From CALABS01 sp050260775 (GTDB lineage: Bacteria > Pseudomonadota > Alphaproteobacteria > Rhodospirillales > Magnetospirillaceae): DNA of 64,000 nucleotides. A model generated the notes under the pieces. That model was given only the letters and a program-made list of their open reading frames with translations. It was not told where the DNA came from and did no database searches. The position numbers were made by a program, and so were the translations under genes. Below, one piece after another: positions 38,171-47,495 of the stretch. The stretch is from contig JBLNCP010000008.1 in the NCBI GenBank assembly GCA_050260775.1, positions 1-64,000 of the forward strand, in the 5' to 3' direction. Position 1 is the first letter of the stretch; each line of letters starts with the position of its first letter.

Positions 38171-40854
38171 CGTCCCAGCCTTTCCAGGATGGCGGGCAGG
38201 TGCACCTGGTCGGCCTTGTAGTTGCCGGTCAGGGCGTACATCACCAGGTTGACGCCGAAGCGGTAGGCCAGTTCGCGCTGCCGTTCGCCGCCCGGCACCG
38301 CCGCGAACAGCGGCCGGCCCTGGTCGTCGACGGCCCAGGCCCCCGCCCAGTCGTTGCCGCCCACCACCACCGGCGACACCCCGTCATTGGCGGGGCCGGC
38401 GCCGTCCTCGACCCAGATCGGGCCGGCATCGAAGCGCCCGGGCGCCTCCTTGAGCAGGTAGAAGGAGCGGGTCAGCACATGGTCCTCGCCCAGCCGTGCC
38501 AGCGGCGGCACGGCAAGGTCGCGGGTGATGTCGCGCAAGTGGGGGGCGGCATCGCCGTCGGCGCCGGTGTCGAACACGATGACGCCGCCACGGCGCATGT
38601 AGTCGTTGAGCTTGTCGACCGCCGCCGCCGACGGCGCCTTCTGCCCCGCCGTGACCGGCCAGTAGAGCAGCGGGAAGAACAGCACCGGGTCGTGGTCGAG
38701 GTCGATGGCCATGGGGTCGGCCATGCTGGCGGTCGACCGGTCGGCCAGCACGCGCGACAGCCCGGCAAGCCCGGCCCGGCTTTTGCGGTCGATGGTCGCG
38801 TCTCCGGTCCTGACATAGGCCAGGCGGGTCGACAGCGCCGCGTCCAGGGCGAAATCGCCGGCATGGGCAGGGGGGGGCACGCCGGCCAGCGCCCCGAGAA
38901 GGACGGCGCCGGCGGCCGCCCGGGGCAGCAGGCCGCGCAGCGCCAGCGCCACCATCAGGTCGATGATCGCCAGGACCAGGGCGGCCGCCAGCAGGGCCGG
39001 CTTGAGGTCGATCTCGCCCTGCCGCTCGCCCAGGCGGGTGAGCGCCACGCCGCCCGGCGGCCTGATTTCCGAGGGGGAGCCGATGCGGGGGCCGAGATTG
39101 AAGGCGATGCGGGCCCCGGCGCTGCCGTAGATGCCGGGGGGGTGGCGGGGGCCGGGGGAAATGGCGGCGAGATCGCCGGACAGCGCCGAGGCGGCGCCGC
39201 CCGGCTGGCCCAGGTGGCCGTAACCGTCGAGCAGTTCGGCAGGGGCCAGGGGACCGGAGGACGGCGTGGCCACCCCCTCGGCGAGCCCCACCAGCCGGCG
39301 CAGCATGTCGGGGAACAGCCCGGACAGGGCCAGGTTGCTCCACTCGGCGTTGGCAGTGGTGTGGAACAGGACCACCCAGCCCTTGCCGCGCCGCTGGCCG
39401 GTCACCAGCGGCGTGCCGTCGGCGAGGCGGGCCCAGGTGCGGTCGGCCAGTTCCACCGTGGGCTCGGCCAGCACCTGCGCGTTGACCGAGACGTCGGCGG
39501 GGACGGCGAGGCCGGCGAAGGGGCCGCTCTCCGGGAACGGCGCCAAACCCTGCGGCGTGGTCCACGACATGGCGCCGCCCAGCGAGCGGCCGCCGGCGCG
39601 CAGGCGTACGGGCAGGAAGGGGTCGGTCTCGCCGCCCTCGGTGGCGGCGTGGGCGAGGGCCGGACCGGCGAAGCGGACGAGGATGCCGCCGCCCTCGATC
39701 CAGCGGGCGAGCCGGTCGCCGGTCGCCGAGGGCGCCTGCGGCCCGTCGGCGAGCATCAGCACCGCCAGGTCACGGTCGAGCAGCTGCCCGATGTCGCCCC
39801 GGCTGAGTTCGGCCGTCGGTGCCAGCGCCTTCTCGACGTAATAGAGCGGGCCGAGCAGCGGCGCGGCGGCGGCCCCGACGTCGGCGAGGCCCACCGGCCG
39901 GCGGCGCCAGCTTTCGTCGAGCAGCGCGACGGCTGCGGCGCCCTGTTCGCCCTCGATGTCGATGCGGGCGAGGCGGTTGCGCAGTTCGGCCGGCATCCTC
40001 AAGGCAATGCGGGCCTCGCCTTGTCCGGGGGCGAAGCCGGCTTCCTCCCGGCCGAGAACCCGGCCGCTGCCGTCGGTGCCGCGCACCGCGACGCGCTCGG
40101 GCTCGGCGCTGCCGGCAAGACGGCGCACCGTCAGCGCCAGTTGGTCGGGCGGGGTGTCGGTCGCCGGCGGCATCATCACCCGTCCGGTCCGTCCGGTGAC
40201 GACCTCCAGCCCGCCGCCCAAGGATTGCAGGGCGCGGGCGAGTTCGGTGGCATGGCCGTCGTCGAGCCCGTCCGACAGCCACACCGCCTGCATCGATCGT
40301 TCGCGCGGCAGCTGCGCCACCGCGGCGGTGGCGGCGGCGAGGTCGGTGGGCCACGGCTTGGGATCGAGCGCCTGCAGGCGGGCGCGCGCCTCCGCGGCGG
40401 TCGCCATGGGAGAGGCGGCGACCGGACCGCCGTCGGCGGGCGGTGCGGTGGGCAGCACCAGCACCGGCCGTCCCGCCCGTTCGGCGCGACCCAGCAATTC
40501 GTCAAGATAGGCCCGGCGCGCCGCCCAGTCGCGGGCGGCGGCCCAGCCGTCGTCGACGGCGATCACCAGGGGGCCGGCGGCGGGCGGCAGCGGTTGGGCC
40601 GGATGGATCAGCGGCTGGGCCACCGCCAGGATCACCAGCGCTGCCGCCGCCAGGCGCAGCGCCAGCACCCACCACGGCGTCCGTGCCGTCGATTCCTCGC
40701 GCGATTCGAGCCCCAGCAGAAGCCGCACCGCCGGGAAGCGCAGGGTGCGGGGCGAGGGCGGCGTGATCTTCAACAGCCACCACAGTACCGGCAGCAGCGC
40801 CAACGCCCCCAATGCCCAGGGCGCCGCGAAACCGAGCGGCCCGAGCGCCAGCAT
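38167..40854 (-). CDS. DUF4159-domain membrane protein (BatA-like N-terminus)
   Basis: The 895-residue protein starts at ATG 40854 with an N-terminal Aerotolerance/BatA-like segment (MLALGPLGFAAPWALGALAL, membrane helix, then KITPPSPRTLRFPAVRLLL). A second membrane helix follows near residue 65, a long periplasmic domain, and near residue 655 a further hydrophobic pair. The C-terminal ~220 residues match the DUF4159 style (RLAYVRTGDATIDRKSRAGL; RRGGVIVFDTG). It overlaps the DUF58 gene by one base (TGATG) and the next gene by 4 nt. The frame is open further upstream but that part is antisense noise. Confidence 0.82.
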   Translation of the reverse strand: MLALGPLGFAAPWALGALALLPVLWWLLKITPPSPRTLRFPAVRLLLGLESREESTARTPWWVLALRLAAAALVILAVAQPLIHPAQPLPPAAGPLVIAVDDGWAAARDWAARRAYLDELLGRAERAGRPVLVLPTAPPADGGPVAASPMATAAEARARLQALDPKPWPTDLAAATAAVAQLPRERSMQAVWLSDGLDDGHATELARALQSLGGGLEVVTGRTGRVMMPPATDTPPDQLALTVRRLAGSAEPERVAVRGTDGSGRVLGREEAGFAPGQGEARIALRMPAELRNRLARIDIEGEQGAAAVALLDESWRRRPVGLADVGAAAAPLLGPLYYVEKALAPTAELSRGDIGQLLDRDLAVLMLADGPQAPSATGDRLARWIEGGGILVRFAGPALAHAATEGGETDPFLPVRLRAGGRSLGGAMSWTTPQGLAPFPESGPFAGLAVPADVSVNAQVLAEPTVELADRTWARLADGTPLVTGQRRGKGWVVLFHTTANAEWSNLALSGLFPDMLRRLVGLAEGVATPSSGPLAPAELLDGYGHLGQPGGAASALSGDLAAISPGPRHPPGIYGSAGARIAFNLGPRIGSPSEIRPPGGVALTRLGERQGEIDLKPALLAAALVLAIIDLMVALALRGLLPRAAAGAVLLGALAGVPPPAHAGDFALDAALSTRLAYVRTGDATIDRKSRAGLAGLSRVLADRSTASMADPMAIDLDHDPVLFFPLLYWPVTAGQKAPSAAAVDKLNDYMRRGGVIVFDTGADGDAAPHLRDITRDLAVPPLARLGEDHVLTRSFYLLKEAPGRFDAGPIWVEDGAGPANDGVSPVVVGGNDWAGAWAVDDQGRPLFAAVPGGERQRELAYRFGVNLVMYALTGNYKADQVHLPAILERLGR

Positions 40855-41783
40855 CAGCGGGCCCCCATGCCGCGCGGCTGCGCCAGCCGCACGTGCAGCG
40901 ACAGGAGGGCGGCCTGGGGCGGCGTGTCGGTGCGATGGCTCGTCAAACTCCAGCCGGCGGCGCGGGTGATGGCGGCGAGGCCGTCGCGATGGGCGGCCAG
41001 GCGCGCGGCATAGGCGTCGCGCAGGTCCTCGGTGCGGCGGACCAGCGTTTCTCCCTCGCCCTCCACGCCGGCGAAGCGGATGCGGCCGGCATAGGGCAGC
41101 GTCTCCTCGGCGGGGTCGAGGACCTGTAGCAGATGGCCGGTGGCGCCTGCCGACGCCAGCCGCCGGACGGCGGCATCGATCTCGTCGAGCGGCGACAGGA
41201 AGTCGGACACCAGCACCACCTCGGCGTGGCGGGGAAGGTCGGCCGCCGCGGGCAGGCTGGCGGTGCTTTCGCCGGCCAGGACCTCGGCCAGCCGCGACAG
41301 GGCGGCGCCTCCGGCGGTGGGGGGCAGCGCGCCCGACAGCAATGCCACCCGTTCGCCCCCGCGCAGCAGCAGCGACGCCAGCGCCAGGGTCAGCAGCTCG
41401 GCGCGGTCCCGCTTGGTCGGCAGGTCGGGATGCGAGCGCCAGTCCATGGACGCCGAGCCGTCGCGCCACAGCCAAACGGTCTGCGCCGCGGCCCATTCCG
41501 TTTCGCGCACGAACAGGGGCGTCGCACGCGCCGATTGCCGCCAGTCGATGGCGGAGGCGGGGTCGCCGGCCTGGTAGCGGCGGAATTGCCAGAAGGTCTC
41601 GCCCGGCCCGGTGCGGCGGCGGCCGTGGATGCCGCCGGCCACCGTGGCGGCCACCCGCTCGGCGGCCACCAGCAGGGGCGGCAGGCGGGCCGCCAGCGCC
41701 TGGGCGGCGAATTCCTTGCCGCCCCTGTCCTTGCCGCCCCTGTCCTTGCCGCCCCTGTCCTTGCCAGCGCCGGGGCCGTTCAC
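40854..41783 (-). CDS. DUF58-domain protein
   Basis: The 309-residue protein carries the DUF58 signature (PGETFWQFRRYQAGDPASAI, then DWRQSARATPLFVRE) of a VWA-like fold found beside MoxR ATPases. Its N-terminus encodes GGKDR repeats from a 15-bp tandem repeat (41714-41765). It overlaps moxR by 4 nt. It probably acts with the MoxR ATPase and the two downstream membrane proteins in one complex. Confidence 0.88.
   Translation of the reverse strand: MNGPGAGKDRGGKDRGGKDRGGKEFAAQALAARLPPLLVAAERVAATVAGGIHGRRRTGPGETFWQFRRYQAGDPASAIDWRQSARATPLFVRETEWAAAQTVWLWRDGSASMDWRSHPDLPTKRDRAELLTLALASLLLRGGERVALLSGALPPTAGGAALSRLAEVLAGESTASLPAAADLPRHAEVVLVSDFLSPLDEIDAAVRRLASAGATGHLLQVLDPAEETLPYAGRIRFAGVEGEGETLVRRTEDLRDAYAARLAAHRDGLAAITRAAGWSLTSHRTDTPPQAALLSLHVRLAQPRGMGAR
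41714..41765. repeat. 15-bp tandem repeat inside the DUF58 gene
   Basis: CCTTGCCGCCCCTGT occurs three times head to tail (41714-41728, 41729-41743, 41744-41758), with a 7-nt partial copy after it. It encodes a five-residue repeat (GGKDR) in the N-terminal tail of the DUF58 protein. The copies are identical, so the number may vary by slippage without breaking the frame. Confidence 0.9.
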
Positions 41784-42826
41784 CCCAGCACCTCGATCAG
41801 CCGGGCGATGATGTCGTCGACGGTCACGCCGTCGGCGCGGGCGGAGAAGGTCAGCGCCATGCGGTGCCTGAGGATGGGCGGCGCCAGCGCCACCACGTCG
41901 TCCACCGACGGAGACAGGCGGCCTTCCAGCAGGGCGCGGGCGCGGGCGGCCAGCATCAGCGCCTGGGCGGCGCGCGGCCCGGGGCCCCAGGCGACGTGGC
42001 GGCGGACCTCCTCCAGCTGCGTGGTCTCGCGGCGGCCGGCCCGCACCAGGGCCAGGATGGCCTCGACCACCGTCTCGCCCACCGGGATGCGGCGGACCAG
42101 CCTTTGCGCCGCCAGCAATTCGTCGGCGGTCATCACCGGCTGCGGCTCGGGTTCCTCGGCACCGGTGGTGGCCAGCAGCATGCGCCGTTCGGCCTCGGCG
42201 TCGGGATAGCCCACGTCCACCTGCATGAGGAAGCGGTCAAGCTGGGCCTCCGGCAGCGGGTAGGTGCCCTCCTGTTCCAGCGGGTTCTGGGTCGCCAGCA
42301 CGTGGAAGGGCGTCGGCAGGTCGTGGTAATGGCCGGCGATCGACACCCGGCCCTCCTGCATCGCCTGCAACAGCGCCGACTGGGTGCGCGGGCTGGCGCG
42401 GTTGATCTCGTCGGCCATCAGCAGCTGGCAGAACACCGGTCCGCGGATGAAGCGGAACGAACGGGCGCCCGACGGTGTTTCCTCCAGGACCTCCGATCCC
42501 AGGATGTCGGCCGGCATCAGGTCCGGGGTGAACTGGACCCGCTTGTCGTCGAGACCCAGGACCGTGCCCAGCGTCTGCACCAGCCGGGTCTTCGCCAAAC
42601 CGGGAACGCCGATCAACAGGGCGTGACCCCCCGCCAGCAGCGTGATAAGAGTTTCGTCGATGACCCTGTCCTGGCCGAAGATCACCCGTCCTATGCCGGC
42701 GCGCGCTTCTGCCATACGGGTGTTGAGGAGATCGACCGCCCCGACCACATCATTGAGGTCGGAAGAGGCTCCCGAAAGGCTGGTAGCGTCGAAACCGGAT
42801 AAGGTCTTCACTGGGGGCCCCTCCAA
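41780..42826 (-). CDS. MoxR-family AAA+ ATPase
   Basis: The 348-residue protein has Walker A (IGVPGLAKTRLV), Walker B (LLMADEINRASPRTQSALL) and the AAA_3/lid sequence ATQNPLEQEGTYPLPEAQLD. MoxR ATPases act as chaperones that mature or insert cofactors into complexes, usually with VWA proteins. It is first in a four-gene overlapping operon with DUF58, DUF4159 and the membrane VWA-like gene. It is divergent from the DUF1285 gene. Confidence 0.93.
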   Translation of the reverse strand: MEGPPVKTLSGFDATSLSGASSDLNDVVGAVDLLNTRMAEARAGIGRVIFGQDRVIDETLITLLAGGHALLIGVPGLAKTRLVQTLGTVLGLDDKRVQFTPDLMPADILGSEVLEETPSGARSFRFIRGPVFCQLLMADEINRASPRTQSALLQAMQEGRVSIAGHYHDLPTPFHVLATQNPLEQEGTYPLPEAQLDRFLMQVDVGYPDAEAERRMLLATTGAEEPEPQPVMTADELLAAQRLVRRIPVGETVVEAILALVRAGRRETTQLEEVRRHVAWGPGPRAAQALMLAARARALLEGRLSPSVDDVVALAPPILRHRMALTFSARADGVTVDDIIARLIEVLG

Positions 42827-42867
42827 CGCGTGGTTGTGTGGCGGTCATGGTATATAACGGAAGCGTA

Positions 42868-43416
42868 ATGCTCGAACGGGAGGGCGGGTCGGTGGACAAC
42901 CTGCCAGAGACGGCGCCCGACCGCGCCACCGATTGCGGCGATCTGGGTATCCGGATCGACCGGGACGGCCGTTGGTTCTACCATGGCTCGCCGATCGGCC
43001 GCAAAGAGATGGTCTGCCTGTTCGCCTCCCTGTTGTGCCGCCGCGCCGACGGCTCCTTCTGGCTGGTCACGCCCGACGAGATGGGGCGGATCGAGGTCGA
43101 GGACGCCCCGTTCCTCGCGGTGGAAATGTTCACCTGTGGGGGTGGGCGCGACCTCGTGATAAGCTTCCGCACCAATGTGGACGAGCTGGTCACCGTGGAT
43201 GCGGAGCATCCCCTGCGCGTGGTCACCTGTCCTCACAGCGGCGAGCAGGTTCCCTATGTCACGGTGCGTGACGGCCTGGAAGCCCGGCTCACCCGCTCAG
43301 TGTATTATGAGCTGGTGTCCCGCGGCTTCGAGGAAAAGGTGGGAGGAGTCGATCTCTACGGCCTATGGAGCAGAGGCACATTCTTTCCCTTGGGGCAATT
43401 GACCGAGCCCGGCTGA
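42868..43416 (+). CDS. DUF1285-domain protein
   Basis: The 182-residue protein matches the DUF1285 style: an N-terminal DGRWFYHGSPIGRKEMVCLF segment and a C-terminal half with DLVISFRTNVDELVTVD and SVYYELVSRGFEE. Its function is unknown; some DUF1285 proteins occur with CoA or lipid genes. I start at ATG 42868 because GGAAG lies 4 nt upstream; ATG 42838 is also in frame. The last 52 nt overlap the NUDIX gene. Confidence 0.82.
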   Translation: MLEREGGSVDNLPETAPDRATDCGDLGIRIDRDGRWFYHGSPIGRKEMVCLFASLLCRRADGSFWLVTPDEMGRIEVEDAPFLAVEMFTCGGGRDLVISFRTNVDELVTVDAEHPLRVVTCPHSGEQVPYVTVRDGLEARLTRSVYYELVSRGFEEKVGGVDLYGLWSRGTFFPLGQLTEPG

Positions 43417-44039
43417 CCCGCGAGGACATCGCGCGCGCGCTGGCGGCGGGGCCGGATCCCCGCGGCCGCTCCGATGCCGCGGTCGAAGCCATGCTCGACG
43501 GCGAGCCCGTCCCCGGCCTCAGGCTGGGGGGGCAGGCGCCGCCGACTCCGGCCGCCGTGCTCGTGCCGCTGTTCGAGCGCCCGGACGGGATGACGGTCCT
43601 GCTCACCCAGCGCACCGCCCATCTCGCCAACCACCCCGGCCAGATCAGCTTCCCCGGCGGACGCCTTGATCCCGGCGATTGCGGCGACCAGATCGCCTGC
43701 GCGCTGCGCGAGACCGAGGAAGAGGTGGGCTTGGCCCGCGAACACGTGACGGTGCTCGGCCAACTCGACGAGTACGTCACCGGCACCGGCTTCGCCGTGA
43801 CTCCGGTGGTGGGCGTGATCACGCCTCCCGTCGACCTGTCCCCGGATTCCTTCGAGGTCGCCGAAATTTTCGAGGTGCCCCTGGAATTCCTGGTCGACCC
43901 CGCCAACCATCGCCTGCACCGTCGCGAGGTCGCCGGGCGCAGCCGGCCGTTCTGGGCCATGACCTGGCAAGATCGCCTGATCTGGGGCGCCACCGCCGGA
44001 ATCCTCGTGAACCTGTCGGACATCCTGGGGCGTCCGTGA
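43365..44039 (+). CDS. NUDIX hydrolase, CoA-pyrophosphatase type
   Basis: The 224-residue protein carries a Nudix box with ISFPGGRLDPGD and ALRETEEEVGL. The upstream LLTQRTAHLANHPGQISFPG is the NuCoA signature (UPF0035) of CoA diphosphatases, which cut CoA to phosphopantetheine and 3',5'-ADP. It overlaps the DUF1285 gene by 52 nt and the cca gene by 4 nt, forming a four-gene operon. Confidence 0.9.
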   Translation: MEQRHILSLGAIDRARLTREDIARALAAGPDPRGRSDAAVEAMLDGEPVPGLRLGGQAPPTPAAVLVPLFERPDGMTVLLTQRTAHLANHPGQISFPGGRLDPGDCGDQIACALRETEEEVGLAREHVTVLGQLDEYVTGTGFAVTPVVGVITPPVDLSPDSFEVAEIFEVPLEFLVDPANHRLHRREVAGRSRPFWAMTWQDRLIWGATAGILVNLSDILGRP

Positions 44040-45340
44040 CCAAACGGGACGAGCCGGTCGGCCAGCTTTCTCCCCAGCCGTGGATGGAGGCCCCCGAGAC
44101 CCGGGCGGTGGTGGCGGCGCTGACCGCCGCCGGCGCCGAGGTGCGTTTCGTCGGCGGCTGCGTCCGCGATTCCGTCCTCAGGCGCCCGATCAAGGACGTG
44201 GACATCGCCACCCACGATCCGCCCGAGCGGGTGATCGCGCTGCTGGAGCAGGCCGGCATCCACGTCATCCCCACCGGGCTGGCCCACGGCACCGTCACCG
44301 CGGTGGTGGGCAAGGCCCATTACGAGGTGACGACGCTGCGGGAAGACGTCGAGACCTTCGGCCGTCACGCCCGCGTCGCCTACACCGACGACTGGTCGGC
44401 CGACGCCGCCCGCCGCGACTTTACCATGAACGCCATGTTCGCCGACCCCGCGGGGCACATCTACGATCCGTTCAACGGGCTGAGGGACCTGGGTGCCGGG
44501 CACGTGCGCTTCGTCGGCGATCCCATGAAGCGCATCGAGGAGGACGTGCTGCGCCTGCTGCGCTTCTTCCGCTTCCACGCCCATTACGGCCGGCCGCCGA
44601 TGGACCCCAAGGCCTTGGCCGCCTGCCGCAAGATGGCGCCACGGCTGGCGACGCTGTCGGGCGAGCGGGTGGCGGGCGAGTTGATCCGGCTGCTGCAGGC
44701 CGCCGATCCGGCCGCGGTGCTGCTGGTGATGCACGGCGAGGGGGTGTTGGGCCACGTGCTGCCCGAGGCCAAGGAGTTCAGCCGCCTCAAGGTGCTGACC
44801 TGGCTGGAGACCCGGGCCCTGGCCAGGGCCGACGTGCGCCCCGACCCGATGCGCCGCCTGGCGTCGGTGCTGTGCACCGACCCCGCCGGCGTGCAGGCCA
44901 TGGCCGAGCGTCTCAAGCTGTCCAACGCCCAGCGCGACCATGTGGCGGCCATCGTCGTCCCCAAGGTCGCGGTTTCCCGCGACATGGACCGGCAGGCGGT
45001 CCGCCGGGCCCTGCGGCGGGTGGGCGCGTCGACCTTCCGCGACCTCGTGCTGGTGGCTTGGGCGGGGAGCCGCGCGGTGTCCGACCGGCCGAGCGCGGAT
45101 GAAACGGCCCGGTGGGTCACCCTGCTCGATGCCGCGGCTGCCTGGGTGCCGGTGGAATTGCCGGTGCGGGGCTCCGATTGCGGCGCCCTCGGCCTTCCGC
45201 CCGGTCCGGTCTATGGCCACCTGCTCGGACAAGTGGAAAAATGGTGGGAAGAGCTTGACTATCGTCCCGATCGGGGCGAATGCCTTGCCAAGCTGCGCGA
45301 GGTCGCGGCCGTGCCGTACGAGATCAAGGGGGGAGAATGA
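44036..45340 (+). CDS. cca: CCA tRNA nucleotidyltransferase
   Basis: This adds or repairs the 3' CCA end of tRNAs. The start is GTG 44036, overlapping the NUDIX stop in the pattern GTGA, and yields 434 residues. The catalytic head has RFVGGCVRDSVL followed by the metal-binding DVDIAT, then RRDFTMNAMF and EEDVLRLLRFFRFHA, all typical of class II/alphaproteobacterial enzymes. The C-terminal ~200 residues are helical. The TPR-glycosyltransferase gene overlaps its stop by 4 nt (ATGA). Confidence 0.93.
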   Translation: MTKRDEPVGQLSPQPWMEAPETRAVVAALTAAGAEVRFVGGCVRDSVLRRPIKDVDIATHDPPERVIALLEQAGIHVIPTGLAHGTVTAVVGKAHYEVTTLREDVETFGRHARVAYTDDWSADAARRDFTMNAMFADPAGHIYDPFNGLRDLGAGHVRFVGDPMKRIEEDVLRLLRFFRFHAHYGRPPMDPKALAACRKMAPRLATLSGERVAGELIRLLQAADPAAVLLVMHGEGVLGHVLPEAKEFSRLKVLTWLETRALARADVRPDPMRRLASVLCTDPAGVQAMAERLKLSNAQRDHVAAIVVPKVAVSRDMDRQAVRRALRRVGASTFRDLVLVAWAGSRAVSDRPSADETARWVTLLDAAAAWVPVELPVRGSDCGALGLPPGPVYGHLLGQVEKWWEELDYRPDRGECLAKLREVAAVPYEIKGGE

Positions 45341-46710
45341 GCAGCGAGGCCAGTGACGACCGCCGGATCCGCGCGGCGCGGGCGACCGCCGCCGGCAGCC
45401 AGGCCTTTTCGGCGGGCAACAACGACGAGGCCGCGGCGCATTTCGGCGTTGCCGCCCTGCTCACCCCCGATGCGGCGCAGGCGCACAACAACCTCGGCGT
45501 GGCGCTGAGGAAGGGCGGGCGGGTCGAGGCCGCGGTGGCGTGCTATCGGCGCGGCCTGGCCCTCGACCAGCGCGATCCCGCCCTCTATTCCAACATGGGC
45601 AACGCGCTCCGCGAACTTGGTCACCTCGAGGAAGGCGAGGCGATGCTCCGCCGCGCCGTGGAGCTCGCCCCCGACAACCGCTCATTCTACTACAATCTGG
45701 CGCTGCTGCTGCGCGATCTCCGCCGCATTCCTGAATCCTCGGCCATGCTGGAGGAATTGCTGGCGGAAGCACCCGAGAACGGCGACTACGCCTGGGACCT
45801 GGCGCTGACCCGCCTGCACCAGTGCGACTACGTGCGCGGTTTCGAAGGTTACGAGGCCCGCTGGCGGCTGACCCGCAGCCCGCCGCGCAAATTCCCCGGC
45901 ACGCGCCTCGAACGCGGCATGGACGTCAAGGGCAAGCGGGTGTTCCTGCACAGCGAGCAGGGCTTCGGCGACGCCCTGCAATTCGCCCGGTTCGTGCCCA
46001 TGCTCGCCGCCCAGGGCGCCAAGATCATTCTCGAATGCATGCCCGAGCTCATCGAACTGTTCGGCACGCTGCCCGGCGTCACCGCCGTGGTGGAGAAGCA
46101 TGCCCGCCCGCCGGAATACGACCTGTGGGCGCCCATGCTGAGCCTCGCCCACATCCTGGGAACCACCTGGGACAACCTCCCGGCCGAGGTGCCGTACCTG
46201 ACGTCGCCGCGCCGGCTGGTCCGGCCGCTCGACAAGCCGCCGGGGAGCAGGCTGAAGGTGGGGCTGGTGTGGGCCGGCAAGACCACGCCGCGCGACCGCT
46301 CGTGGCCGCTCGATCGCCTGCTGCCGCTGTTCACAGATCCGCGGGTGGCGTTCTACAGCCTGCAGATGGGGCCGCGGACCGGCGACCTGGCCACGCTGGG
46401 CGTCGACCGGCTGCTGCGCGACCTGGGGGGCCAGGTCAAGTCCTTCGCCGACACCGCCGCGGTCATGTCCGATCTCGACCTGATCATCACCATCGACACC
46501 TCGGTGGCCCACCTGGCGGGCGCGCTCGGGCGCCCGGTGTGGGTGCTGCTGCGCTACGTGTCGGACTGGCGCTGGCTGGACGAGCCCGAGGATTGCGCCT
46601 GGTATCCCACCATGCGCCTGTTCCGCCAGGCCGACCCGTTCGACGTCGACGGCCCGGTGGCCAGGATGGCGGCGGCCCTCAAGGACTTGGCCGACGCCAC
46701 GCCGGCCTAG
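45337..46710 (+). CDS. TPR protein with glycosyltransferase-family-9-like domain
   Basis: The 457-residue protein has N-terminal tetratricopeptide repeats (about 10-150; AQAHNNLGVALRKGGRVEAA, YSNMGNALRELGHLEEGEAM). The C-terminal GT-B-like domain has LHSEQGFGDALQFARFVPML and LIITIDTSVAHLAGALGRPV, as in heptosyltransferase-like (GT9) proteins. It may glycosylate protein or cell-surface polymer; the substrate is unknown. GGGGGGAGA precedes the ATG. The gene is the last of the DUF1285-NUDIX-cca operon and converges on dodecin. Confidence 0.88.
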   Translation: MSSEASDDRRIRAARATAAGSQAFSAGNNDEAAAHFGVAALLTPDAAQAHNNLGVALRKGGRVEAAVACYRRGLALDQRDPALYSNMGNALRELGHLEEGEAMLRRAVELAPDNRSFYYNLALLLRDLRRIPESSAMLEELLAEAPENGDYAWDLALTRLHQCDYVRGFEGYEARWRLTRSPPRKFPGTRLERGMDVKGKRVFLHSEQGFGDALQFARFVPMLAAQGAKIILECMPELIELFGTLPGVTAVVEKHARPPEYDLWAPMLSLAHILGTTWDNLPAEVPYLTSPRRLVRPLDKPPGSRLKVGLVWAGKTTPRDRSWPLDRLLPLFTDPRVAFYSLQMGPRTGDLATLGVDRLLRDLGGQVKSFADTAAVMSDLDLIITIDTSVAHLAGALGRPVWVLLRYVSDWRWLDEPEDCAWYPTMRLFRQADPFDVDGPVARMAAALKDLADATPA

Positions 46711-46722
46711 CTGAAGGCGCCG

Positions 46723-46944
46723 TCAGTCGCCCTCGTCCAGGGTGAAGCCGACCTTGATCACCACCTGCCAGTGGGCGACGCGGCCCTGGTCGATGTGGCC
46801 GCGGGTTTCCATCACCTCGAACCAGCGCAGGTTCCTGAGCGACTTCGAGGCGCGGGCCACCGCGGTCTGGATGGCGTCCTCGTAGCTCTTGGTCGAACTG
46901 CCGGCCAACTGGACGATCTTGTAGACATGGTCGTCGGCGGTCAT
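46723..46944 (-). CDS. Dodecin family flavin-binding protein
   Basis: The 73-residue protein fits the dodecin fold: VYKIVQLAGSSTKSYEDAI and NLRWFEVMETRGHI with a C-terminal VAHWQVVIKVGFTL strand. Dodecins form dodecamers that store FMN or riboflavin and shield it from light. The frame is open further upstream, but ATG 46944 gives the conserved N-terminus. It marks the host side of the phage module's left end; the next gene upstream is the holin. Confidence 0.9.
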   Translation of the reverse strand: MTADDHVYKIVQLAGSSTKSYEDAIQTAVARASKSLRNLRWFEVMETRGHIDQGRVAHWQVVIKVGFTLDEGD

Positions 46945-46994
46945 GGCGATGCCCTCGCGCAACCCTCGATACCGGGCATATGGGAAGCGGCGGC

Positions 46995-47492
46995 CTAGGG
47001 GGCCAGCCCCCGCGCCTTGTCCTGGCTGCGCTTCACCACCGATACCCCGAGGACGCCGAGCGCGATGCCCCAGATGGGCGACGTGTTGACCAGGGCGGCG
47101 ATGATGGCCGGGGCCTGGGCCGGCTCGGCGACGATGGCCCAGGACAGCGCCGCCATGGTCGAGGTCCAGGTCGCCGCCACCGCGTAGCCGAAGGTGGGCC
47201 GCCAGCGGCGGACGAAGGCGTCCTCGGAGCGCAGCTCGGTGCGGAAGGTGGCGTTGACCTGTGCCAGGGCGGTGCGGGCCTCCTGGGTGTCCAACTCGCT
47301 CAGACGCTCCAGGTGGCGGTTGGCCTCGGCCTGGGCTTCGGGCGTGATCTCCCGGCCGGCCAGCGCCGACCCCACCTGGCTCAGGGCCTCCGCCGCCGTC
47401 CGGGCCGCCGGGTGATCGAGGGTGCCGAGGGCCTGGCCGACCGCCTTGACCAGCAGCGGCAAACCGATCGAGGCGAGAATCGCGGGAATCAT
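46995..47492 (-). CDS. Phage holin, 3-TM (GTA-type) family
   Basis: The 165-residue protein has a short N-terminal hydrophobic helix (about 2-20), a charged helical middle, and two C-terminal membrane segments (YAVAATWTSTMAALSWAIVA; TSPIWGIALGVLGVSVV) preceded by RRWRPTFG. This matches holins of the 3TM type seen in gene transfer agents and prophages. It would release the lysin from the cytoplasm. It lies 3 nt downstream of the cell-wall hydrolase gene and is the last gene of the late operon. Confidence 0.82.
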   Translation of the reverse strand: MIPAILASIGLPLLVKAVGQALGTLDHPAARTAAEALSQVGSALAGREITPEAQAEANRHLERLSELDTQEARTALAQVNATFRTELRSEDAFVRRWRPTFGYAVAATWTSTMAALSWAIVAEPAQAPAIIAALVNTSPIWGIALGVLGVSVVKRSQDKARGLAP

Positions 47493-47495
47493 GAG

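Noticed and set aside
36221..41013. Long plus-strand frames (666 and 997 residues) opposite the DUF4159 and DUF58 genes
   Set aside because: Low-complexity Gly/Ala/Arg translation and no ribosome-binding site; they are antisense shadows.
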